Part shown: positions 8,186-14,509 of the stretch, piece after piece
How positions within the stretch are numbered: the stretch's first letter is position 1
Layout of the letters: every line of letters begins with the position of its first letter
From: Nanosynbacter sp.
Lineage (GTDB): Bacteria > Patescibacteriota > Saccharimonadia > Saccharimonadales > Saccharimonadaceae
NCBI GenBank assembly: GCA_015257455.1
Contig: JABZKD010000001.1
Coordinates: forward strand, 79,106-143,105
Reading direction: 5' to 3'
Length of the DNA: 64,000 nt
Position numbers and translations under genes: made by a program
Notes under the pieces: generated by a model
The model's input: the letters and a program-made list of their open reading frames with translations, nothing else
The model's database searches: none
What the model was told of the DNA's origin: nothing

Positions 8186-9177
8186 TGTTAAATCTCAAAG
8201 GTCGCTCATTTTTAACTCTCAAAGACTTTACCCCACGCGAAGTTCAGACTATGCTGGAAACTGCCAAACAACTCAAAAATAATAAGCTGACTGGCGTTTC
8301 TAATAAAAACCACGCAGGGAAGACTATCGCTCTTCTCTTCGAAAAAGCTTCCACTAGAACTCGTTGCGCCTTCGTTTGTGGTGCTCGCGATCTCGGCATG
8401 CATGCTGAATATCTCGGCAAAGATGACATTCAGCTCGGCAAAAAAGAATCTGTCCGCGACACCGCTTTAGTGCTTGGCCGCATGTTTGACGGTATTGAAT
8501 TTCGTGGTTTCGCCCATGAGACCGTCGAAGAACTTGCTAAATACGCTGGCGTTCCAGTCTGGAATGGTCTAACCGATAAATTCCATCCAACCCAAGGCCT
8601 CGCCGATATGCTGACTATCAAGGAACATGTAGGTTATCTACGCGGCGCTCACCTCGCTTACGTGGGTGACGGCCGTAATAATGTCGCTAACACCTTAATG
8701 ATTGCTTCGGCTCTTTTAGGTCTTCATTTTTCCATCGGTACCCCTAGAGAACTCTTCCCAGAACAATCGCTTATCGATGAATGCAATGTTTTGATTGAAA
8801 AATATCAAACCGGCGCCACTATCAAAATCGTGGAAAATCCTTACGAAGCCGTCGCCGATGCTGATGCGATTTATACCGATGTCTGGGTTTCCATGGGCGA
8901 AGAAGATAAGTTTGAAGAACGCATTAATCTGCTTAAATCCTACCAAGTTAATCGTGAACTGATGCAGGCTACTCGCAAGAAAAATACTATTTTCTTGCAT
9001 TGTTTGCCAGCCTTCCACGATAAGAAAACTAAGATCGGTAAAGAAGTTCTCGAACAATACGACCTTGATGCCATGGAAGTCTCCGACGAAGTCTTCTACA
9101 GTCCAAATAGCGTCGTCTTTGACCAAGCGGAAAACCGAGTTTATACCATTGAAGCAGTCATGGATCTAACTCTTTAG
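8185..9177 (+). CDS. arcB: Ornithine carbamoyltransferase (catabolic role)
   Basis: This enzyme splits citrulline with phosphate into ornithine and carbamoyl phosphate, the second step of the pathway. The start is ATG 8185, overlapping the arcA stop; the GGGAGG inside the arcA end (about 8172-8177) is its ribosome-binding site. That gives 330 residues. Motifs are STRTR for carbamoyl phosphate at 56-60, HPTQ at 134-137, DVWVSMG at 232-238 and the ornithine/catalytic HCLP at 272-275. Context makes the catabolic direction likely; from sequence alone an anabolic ArgF is possible, but no biosynthetic arginine genes are present. A terminator follows at 9201-9231. Confidence 0.95.
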   Translation: MLNLKGRSFLTLKDFTPREVQTMLETAKQLKNNKLTGVSNKNHAGKTIALLFEKASTRTRCAFVCGARDLGMHAEYLGKDDIQLGKKESVRDTALVLGRMFDGIEFRGFAHETVEELAKYAGVPVWNGLTDKFHPTQGLADMLTIKEHVGYLRGAHLAYVGDGRNNVANTLMIASALLGLHFSIGTPRELFPEQSLIDECNVLIEKYQTGATIKIVENPYEAVADADAIYTDVWVSMGEEDKFEERINLLKSYQVNRELMQATRKKNTIFLHCLPAFHDKKTKIGKEVLEQYDLDAMEVSDEVFYSPNSVVFDQAENRVYTIEAVMDLTL

Positions 9178-9200
9178 ACTGATTTCAGTTTTCCACAATG

Positions 9201-9231
9201 AAAAAAGAAGCAGACCCCCTGCTTCTTTTTT
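9201..9231 (+). terminator. Terminator between arcB and the antiporter gene
   Basis: A perfect 13-bp stem (9201-9213 with 9219-9231), loop ACCCC, ends in a T-run. With the promoter at 9240 it divides the arc cluster into two transcription units. Confidence 0.85.
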
Positions 9232-9239
9232 AGCATAAG

Positions 9240-9248
9240 TGTTATACT
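9240..9248 (+). promoter_or_regulatory. Internal promoter for the antiporter-arcC pair
   Basis: The extended -10 TG T TATACT comes directly after the arcB terminator. The ribosome-binding site GAAAGGA (9274-9280) precedes ATG 9286. Confidence 0.55.
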
Positions 9249-9285
9249 TGAGTCATATAAACCAAACTTATATGAAAGGACATAT

Positions 9286-10863
9286 ATGGTTGCAAAACCT
9301 CAAAAGGTGAAGAAACAACCAAAACAAAAAACCCCTCATACCAAGAAGGTATCGGCTTTTGCTGTTTTGTTTGCGATCATCGGCCTGATGGCAGCCCTCA
9401 CCTGGGTTATTCCATCCGGTAAATATAACATGATTAAAGACCCGAATGATCCGTCTCAGGAAATTCGCGAAGCCGGCACCTACCAGCGCATCGACAAAGT
9501 CGAACACATCGTAGACGAAGAGACCGGAGAAGTCACCACTGTCGACCATCGCCAAGGGCTTTGGGATGTCTTTATGGCACCAATCAAAGGTATGGCTGAT
9601 CGTCTTGATGTCATCATCTTTGTCTTGATTCTCGGTGGTTTCCTCGGCATTACCATGAAAACTGGCGCCCTCGATGCCGCACTCGGTGGTCTTCTCAAGA
9701 AGATGAACGGTAAAGAAATTTTCCTTATCCCAATCTTGATGACCTTATTCGCTATTGGTGGTACCACTTATGGTATGCAAGAAGAAGCTGTCGCCTTTTA
9801 TGCCCTTATCATTCCAGTCATGATGGCTGCTGGGTATAATTCCATGACCGCCATGATGATGATTGTCTTAGGTGGCGGAGTCGGTGTGCTAGCTTCCACG
9901 GTCAACCCATTTTCTACGGGTATTGCCGCTAGAACCGCTGACGTTCAACTCGGCAACATCCTTTGGATTCAAATGCTCGTCCTCGTAGTCATGCTTGTTC
10001 TTGCCATTCTTTTTGTCATGAATTACGCCAAGAAGGTCAAAGCTGGTAAATACGCTGACGATTCTTCCGTCGCTTCCACTTTTAAGCCAATTAATCTCAA
10101 TAGTGTGCCAGAATATAATTTCAAGCGCCAACTCATCATGGGGGTTTTCGCTGTCACTTTCGTGATTATGATTATCTCCCTCATCCCTTGGAGTGGTTTT
10201 AAAATTGACTTCTTCGATGTTTTACATGAGTTCTTTGCTGGGGTTCCAGTACTTTCCACTATGCTTGGCGTAAACCACAACGGCGCCCTTGGTACCTGGT
10301 ACTTTAACGAAATTTCTACCCTTTTCCTCATTTCAACTGTGGTAATTGCCTTCATCTACCGCAAAGAATTTAGCAAGAAAAATGTCTCCATCACCGACAC
10401 TTTCATTAAGGGATCGGAAGACCTCTTGAGTGTCGCCGTAATCATCGCCGTGGCAGCTGGCGTTGCTATTGTCATGCGCGCCGGTGGTATCGAAGATACC
10501 ATTATTCACTGGGGTGAAAAAGGCCTCACCAATTTCAATGGTGGTCTTGTCGGCGTCTTGGCTTACATTTTCTACCTCCCACTTTCCTTCATTATCCCAT
10601 CCTCCTCTGGCCTCGCTGCGGCTTCCATGCCAATCATTGCGCCAGTCTCTGAGCTCGTAGGTAGCAACAAAGAAACCATGGTGGTAGCTTTTGCTAATGC
10701 TAATGGTTTACTTAACATGTTTGCCCCTACCATCGCCTCATTAATGGCTGGACTTACCCTATCCGGTGTATCTTACAAAACCTGGATTAAGCGTGTGACT
10801 CCACTTATGGTAATCTTCGCTATTATTAGCTTAGTCGCCGTCTTCGTTATGGGGATGATTTAA
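9286..10863 (+). CDS. YfcC/DcuC-family membrane transporter, probable arginine-ornithine antiporter
   Basis: Polytopic inner-membrane protein of 525 residues with about 12 hydrophobic spans, a basic N-terminus (rich in Lys, residues 1-24) and a first span at about 25-45. Landmarks of the YfcC (DcuC superfamily) group are GGTTYGMQEEAVAFY and the Ser-rich FIIPSSSGLAAASMP near the C-terminus. Members of this family sit in arginine deiminase operons of several Firmicutes, where they exchange arginine for ornithine. The position between arcB and arcC makes the same job likely here, but substrate specificity cannot be read from sequence. It overlaps nothing; arcC starts 2 bp after its stop. Confidence 0.85.
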   Translation: MVAKPQKVKKQPKQKTPHTKKVSAFAVLFAIIGLMAALTWVIPSGKYNMIKDPNDPSQEIREAGTYQRIDKVEHIVDEETGEVTTVDHRQGLWDVFMAPIKGMADRLDVIIFVLILGGFLGITMKTGALDAALGGLLKKMNGKEIFLIPILMTLFAIGGTTYGMQEEAVAFYALIIPVMMAAGYNSMTAMMMIVLGGGVGVLASTVNPFSTGIAARTADVQLGNILWIQMLVLVVMLVLAILFVMNYAKKVKAGKYADDSSVASTFKPINLNSVPEYNFKRQLIMGVFAVTFVIMIISLIPWSGFKIDFFDVLHEFFAGVPVLSTMLGVNHNGALGTWYFNEISTLFLISTVVIAFIYRKEFSKKNVSITDTFIKGSEDLLSVAVIIAVAAGVAIVMRAGGIEDTIIHWGEKGLTNFNGGLVGVLAYIFYLPLSFIIPSSSGLAAASMPIIAPVSELVGSNKETMVVAFANANGLLNMFAPTIASLMAGLTLSGVSYKTWIKRVTPLMVIFAIISLVAVFVMGMI

Positions 10864-10865
10864 TT

Positions 10866-11810
10866 ATGGCCAAAATCGTCGTCGCTCTCGGAGGTAATGC
10901 TTTAAGCCGTGATGGCAAAGCAACCGCCAAAGATCAACTCGAAGTCGCCAACCAGACCGCCAAGGAGCTTGCCAAGCTCGTGGCGGCTGGCCACCAGCTC
11001 GTCATCGTTCACGGTAATGGACCACAAATCGGTAATATTATCCTCCACGAAGAGGCTATCAACACCGAAAAAACCCCAACCATGCCAATCGACGTAGCTG
11101 GCGCGATGTCGCAAGGTCAAATTGGCTATTGGTTACAGAATGCCATGCGCAATCAGCTCGAATCGGAAGGGATCAAAAAGCCAATTGCAGCTATCGTGAC
11201 TCAGGTTTTGGTTTCTAAAGACGATCCAGCTTTTAAGAATCCGAGCAAGCCAATCGGGCCATTTTACACCGAGGAAGAAGCCAAAAAACTCAGTAAAGAG
11301 CGTCATTTCACCGTCAAGGAAGACGCCGGCCGTGGCTGGCGTAAGGTCGTCCCTTCACCAATGCCACTTTCGATTATTGAATCGGAACTCGTCGAAATCG
11401 CCCTCGGCAATGGTGCCATTATCGTGGCCGGTGGTGGTGGCGGTATCCCCGTTTATTACGACGAATACGGACGTCTAGTTGGCCTCGAAGCTGTCATCGA
11501 TAAGGATTTCGCCGCCGAAAAACTCGCCGAAACTATCGATGCCGATATTCTTCTAATTCTCACCGCCGTCGAAAACGTCAAGATTAACTTCAAGAAAGAA
11601 AATGAAGAAAATCTCAAAACTCTCACCGCTGACGAGGCCTTTAAATATATCGCCAAGGGTGAATTTGCCGCCGGTAGCATGTTGCCAAAAATCGAGGCTG
11701 GCATTAGCTTCGTTTCCAGTGGCAAAAATCGTACCTGTATTATCACCAATCCAGAAAACGCCATCAATGCCATTAACGGCAAGACTGGCACCAAGATTAT
11801 CGGTGACTAA
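10866..11810 (+). CDS. arcC: Carbamate kinase
   Basis: The ATP-making step: carbamoyl phosphate plus ADP gives ATP, CO2 and ammonia. The 314-residue amino-acid-kinase-fold protein has normal length. The N-terminal phosphate loop VVALGGNAL (residues 4-12), the HGNGPQ segment, VVPSPMP and the glycine-rich IVAGGGGGIPV are all in place. The start at 10866 follows the transporter stop after 2 bp and is presumably reached by coupled translation. It completes the arginine deiminase set and ends with a good terminator. Confidence 0.97.
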   Translation: MAKIVVALGGNALSRDGKATAKDQLEVANQTAKELAKLVAAGHQLVIVHGNGPQIGNIILHEEAINTEKTPTMPIDVAGAMSQGQIGYWLQNAMRNQLESEGIKKPIAAIVTQVLVSKDDPAFKNPSKPIGPFYTEEEAKKLSKERHFTVKEDAGRGWRKVVPSPMPLSIIESELVEIALGNGAIIVAGGGGGIPVYYDEYGRLVGLEAVIDKDFAAEKLAETIDADILLILTAVENVKINFKKENEENLKTLTADEAFKYIAKGEFAAGSMLPKIEAGISFVSSGKNRTCIITNPENAINAINGKTGTKIIGD

Positions 11811-11839
11811 AGAAACGAGTTTAAGTTAAGTCTTCACAG

Positions 11840-11870
11840 AAAATAGGGCTAATTCCGGCTCTATTTTTTT
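11840..11870 (+). terminator. Terminator of the arc operon
   Basis: A 10-bp stem AAAATAGGGC/GCTCTATTTT with one G-U pair is followed by seven T residues. Confidence 0.8.
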
Positions 11871-11888
11871 GACTTTTTAGGTTAAAAA

Positions 11889-11897
11889 TGCTATAAT
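11889..11897 (+). promoter_or_regulatory. Promoter of the HD-domain gene
   Basis: The extended -10 TGC TATAAT lies about 40 nt before the start. The Shine-Dalgarno AGGAGGG is at 11924-11930. Confidence 0.6.
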
Positions 11898-11936
11898 ATA
11901 GATGTCGTTACAGTGTTTCTATCAGGAGGGGATTAT

Positions 11937-12755
11937 ATGAACAAAACATTAACGAAGTATTTTGGCAAAACCTCGCTTATGAGGATATGGCACGCCAATA
12001 TTGATGATTTCACAGAGATACCGGAAGGTCAGAGATTAAAACTGTATGCGATTTGCGAAAATCGCCCAGACAATCTCGAAGAAGTGTATAACTTCTTTGA
12101 CCTACCGGACCCCCTATTTCGTAGTATTCACGACGAAGTAGGTACGGAGAATGGAGAAAAGCAATATCTCTATCCGTTCATCCAGGGCGCCGCTATTCCA
12201 GATCATATCGAAGAAGTGGTGGGTCCCATCGGTACCCAAACTTCCAAGTATCATCAGGAAAGTCTGAAAGACCACATCGCCTTGGTTGCAAAAAACCTAT
12301 TCGATGCTGGCCTCAGTGGCACATTAGCCGTTCAGTTAGCGGTGATGCATGATTTGGGTAAGAAATATACTTCCGCCACCAATAAGGTCGGACAAGTATG
12401 TTTCTATAATCATGCAGCCATCTCTGCCCTGATTGCGAAATACTGGCTACGCGGAACCAACAGTCAGACTACGGTTAAGCACATTGTGGCAACGATTTAT
12501 GCCCACATGCTACCTTATACCGATTGGCAGCGCGCTACCGATTTTAAAACCGGATTATACAGAGATTTTCGTCATGAATTCGAGCTTCAGCTCAAGGATT
12601 TCTATGACGGACACCCTGGTGACATTCAGCGTACTATGGAATTGATTGATCTTCTCGCCAAATGCGATGAAGGCATTCAGGAAATTACTCCAGAGTACGA
12701 GCAGAAAATCGTCAGCGGTCGCGAGATTATTCATCAATTTCGCCACGGTGCCTAA
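11937..12755 (+). CDS. HD-domain metal-dependent phosphohydrolase, substrate unknown
   Basis: I chose ATG 11937, 6 nt after AGGAGGG, over an upstream GTG at 11913 that lies before the ribosome-binding site. That gives 272 residues. The central to C-terminal part shows an HD fold: a His in SLKDHIALVAKN, the metal-binding HD in AVMHDLGKKY, a following NHAAIS and a downstream Asp in LLAKCDEG. These are the H...HD...D residues expected of HD phosphohydrolases acting on nucleotides or cyclic nucleotides. The first 90 or so residues are acidic and unassigned. It is transcribed alone from a consensus promoter and followed by a set of terminator-like hairpins. The specific substrate is unknown. Confidence 0.75.
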   Translation: MNKTLTKYFGKTSLMRIWHANIDDFTEIPEGQRLKLYAICENRPDNLEEVYNFFDLPDPLFRSIHDEVGTENGEKQYLYPFIQGAAIPDHIEEVVGPIGTQTSKYHQESLKDHIALVAKNLFDAGLSGTLAVQLAVMHDLGKKYTSATNKVGQVCFYNHAAISALIAKYWLRGTNSQTTVKHIVATIYAHMLPYTDWQRATDFKTGLYRDFRHEFELQLKDFYDGHPGDIQRTMELIDLLAKCDEGIQEITPEYEQKIVSGREIIHQFRHGA

Positions 12756-12767
12756 TTAGTTCTTTAG

Positions 12768-12796
12768 AAAAGCCACCAGAATATCGGTGGTTTTTT
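12768..12796 (+). terminator. Terminator of the HD-domain gene
   Basis: The stem AAAAGCCACC/GGTGGTTTTT contains one G-U pair. The 18 nt from the right arm through the T-run are repeated exactly at 12830-12847 (see repeat). Confidence 0.75.
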
Positions 12797-12847
12797 CTTG
12801 CTTCCACAATAGAAGCCTTTATGGCACACATCGGTGGTTTTTTCTTG
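12783..12847 (+). repeat. Direct repeat of a half-terminator (18 nt, 47 nt apart)
   Basis: ATCGGTGGTTTTTTCTTG occurs at 12783-12800 and again at 12830-12847. Only the first copy has a complementary left arm, so the second is a terminator remnant. Confidence 0.8.
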
Positions 12848-12855
12848 TCTCATCA

Positions 12856-12877
12856 CAGAATTCTTCTGGTATTTTTT
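12856..12877 (+). terminator. Weak terminator-like hairpin before rplK
   Basis: The stem CAGAA/TTCTG has a 3-nt loop, followed by GTATTTTTT. It is the third terminator-like element in 110 bp. Confidence 0.4.
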
Positions 12878-12899
12878 CCTAGTATTTTTTAAAGAAATA

Positions 12900-12908
12900 T
12901 GTTAAAAT
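12900..12908 (+). promoter_or_regulatory. Promoter of rplK-rplA
   Basis: The extended -10 TG T TAAAAT precedes a ribosome-binding site AGGAG at 12931-12935 and ATG 12946. Confidence 0.55.
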
Positions 12909-12945
12909 ATACCCGTTACGCGCTCTAATTAGGAGTAAATATATT

Positions 12946-13371
12946 ATGGCAAAAAAAGTAATTGGTAACTTAAAGTTACGCATCCCTGGTGGTAAGGCCA
13001 CCGCAGGTCCTCCAGTTGGTTCAACCTTGGGTCAATGGGGCCTAAACATGATGGATTTCATTAATCCATTCAACGACAAAACCAAAGAATTCGCTGGCAA
13101 GAACGTCATCGTTCACATCCGCGTTTTCGATGATCGCACTTTCGATTGGGTTTGTCTCGGTCAACCAGTTGACGATTTAATTCGTGAAGAATTAAAACTT
13201 CAAAAAGGTTCTGGTCGTCCAAACACCGAAAAAGTTGGTTCCATCACCCGTGAACAACTTGAGAAAATCGCTAACATCAAGATGAAGCAAATGAACGCTG
13301 TCGATCTTGAAGGTGCTATCAAGACCGTCGCTGGTACTGCCCGCTCTATGGGTGTCACTATCGCCGAATAA
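12946..13371 (+). CDS. rplK: 50S ribosomal protein L11
   Basis: L11 forms the GTPase-associated centre base on 23S rRNA. At 141 residues it is of normal length. The N-terminal domain has the proline-rich segment AGPPVGSTLGQWGLN, and the C-terminal RNA-binding domain ends with GTARSMGVTI. The start is set by AGGAG 10 nt upstream. It is followed by rplA after 60 bp that contain an L1 binding hairpin. The usual partners rplJ-rplL are not downstream; they lie 7 kb away on the other strand. Confidence 0.98.
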   Translation: MAKKVIGNLKLRIPGGKATAGPPVGSTLGQWGLNMMDFINPFNDKTKEFAGKNVIVHIRVFDDRTFDWVCLGQPVDDLIREELKLQKGSGRPNTEKVGSITREQLEKIANIKMKQMNAVDLEGAIKTVAGTARSMGVTIAE

Positions 13372-13389
13372 TTGATTAAAATTAATTAA

Positions 13390-13420
13390 CCGTGGGAGAG
13401 TTCGCTCGTTATTACCACAG
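13390..13420 (+). promoter_or_regulatory. L1-type autoregulatory mRNA hairpin between rplK and rplA
   Basis: The pattern GTGG-GAG...CTC-GTTATTA-CCAC (outer stem 13392-13395 with 13414-13417, inner stem GAG/CTC) matches the L1-binding structure that mimics its 23S rRNA site and occurs in this spacer in many Gram-positive bacteria. It predicts feedback control of rplA by L1. Confidence 0.75.
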
Positions 13421-13431
13421 AAAGAAATCAA

Positions 13432-14337
13432 ATGTCAGAAGAACAAATCAAATCTACTGAAGAATTAAATCAAACTCCAGTCGAAACTGTCGAGGCCGAA
13501 GAGAAATTTGCCAAATCTGGTAAAAAATCTAAGAAGCACATCGAAGAAGTTAAGGCTGAAGAAGAGCGCAAAGCTCGTGCCGAAGAGCACAAGCAAGAAG
13601 CCCTAGAAGAGAAGTCAAAGGGTGCCAAGCCAGTTACTCGTTCAATTCTTGAACGCCGTGGTAAAAAATACCAAGCCGCTTACAAGAATATCGACAAGAC
13701 CAAGGCCTACAGCCTCACCGATGCTATCAAGCTTGCCGTCGAAACCAACCCAGCTAAATTTGACGCTACCGTCGAAATTCACGCTCGTCTCGGTGTCGAC
13801 CCACGCCAAGCCGACCAAAACATTCGCACCACCATCGTTCTTCCAAACGGTAATGGTAAGACTGTTCGCGTCGCTGTCTTCGCCCCAGAAGATGAATGCA
13901 AAAAAGCTAAGGCCGCTGGTGCTGACATCGCCGAAGATGCCGAATTTATCAAGCAACTTGAAAAGGGAATTATCAATTTCGACGTTCTCATTTCTACCCC
14001 AGCTTACATGCCAAAACTTGGTAAGTTCGCTCGTTTGCTCGGTCCTAAGGGTTTGATGCCAAATCCAAAGGCTGGTACCGTCACCCTCGATATCGAGAAG
14101 GCCGTGAAAGAATCTAAGGCTGGTAAGGTCGAATATCGTGTCGACAAGCAAGCCATCGTTCACATCGGCGTCGGTAAAACCAACTTCACCCTCGATCAAT
14201 TGAACGAAAATGCTACCGTGTTCATGGACTCTTTGAAGTCAATGAAACCAGCTTCTATCAAAGGTCAATACATTAAGAGCATCTTTATTTCTACTACTAT
14301 GGGTCCTTCCATTGCTGTAGAAAATATCTACAACTAA
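13432..14337 (+). CDS. rplA: 50S ribosomal protein L1 with charged N-terminal extension
   Basis: L1 forms the mobile stalk at the tRNA exit site and also represses its own mRNA. The 301-residue length exceeds the usual 230. The conserved part starts at about residue 75 (KYQAAYKNI, then AYSLTDAI) and contains the L1 signature around LGPKGLMPNPKAGTV. The first 70 or so residues are a Glu/Lys-rich, probably helical or disordered extension. The start is ATG 13432, preceded by AGAAAG and the L1 hairpin. It ends with a strong terminator, separating it from the BspA genes downstream. Confidence 0.97.
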   Translation: MSEEQIKSTEELNQTPVETVEAEEKFAKSGKKSKKHIEEVKAEEERKARAEEHKQEALEEKSKGAKPVTRSILERRGKKYQAAYKNIDKTKAYSLTDAIKLAVETNPAKFDATVEIHARLGVDPRQADQNIRTTIVLPNGNGKTVRVAVFAPEDECKKAKAAGADIAEDAEFIKQLEKGIINFDVLISTPAYMPKLGKFARLLGPKGLMPNPKAGTVTLDIEKAVKESKAGKVEYRVDKQAIVHIGVGKTNFTLDQLNENATVFMDSLKSMKPASIKGQYIKSIFISTTMGPSIAVENIYN

Positions 14338-14352
14338 GCTCTTAATCTCTCT

Positions 14353-14385
14353 AAAATAAGCACCACTAATCCGGTGCTTATTTTT
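14353..14385 (+). terminator. Terminator of rplK-rplA
   Basis: A perfect 12-bp stem (14353-14364 with 14373-14384) has an 8-nt loop and a T-rich right arm. Confidence 0.85.
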
Positions 14386-14429
14386 ATTAAATTTTACATC
14401 ATTTTTCTTCCGCCATTTTATTCCATTTA

Positions 14430-14500
14430 TGCTAAACTCGAAGTAGATGTATTAACATAGATTTATCTATTAGGACTAGATAAATAACATAAATGGGAGA
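14430..14500 (+). promoter_or_regulatory. Promoter and hairpin leader of the second BspA-like gene
   Basis: The extended -10 TGC TAAACT is at 14430-14438. The leader carries a 9-bp hairpin ATTTATCTA/TAGATAAAT (14461-14469 with 14477-14485), 7-nt loop, ten bases ahead of the ribosome-binding site GGGAGA (about 14495). Confidence 0.55.
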
Positions 14501-14509
14501 GAAAAAACC

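Noticed and set aside
13642..14199. 185-residue minus-strand frame opposite rplA
   Set aside because: Antisense to the conserved L1 coding region and without start signals.
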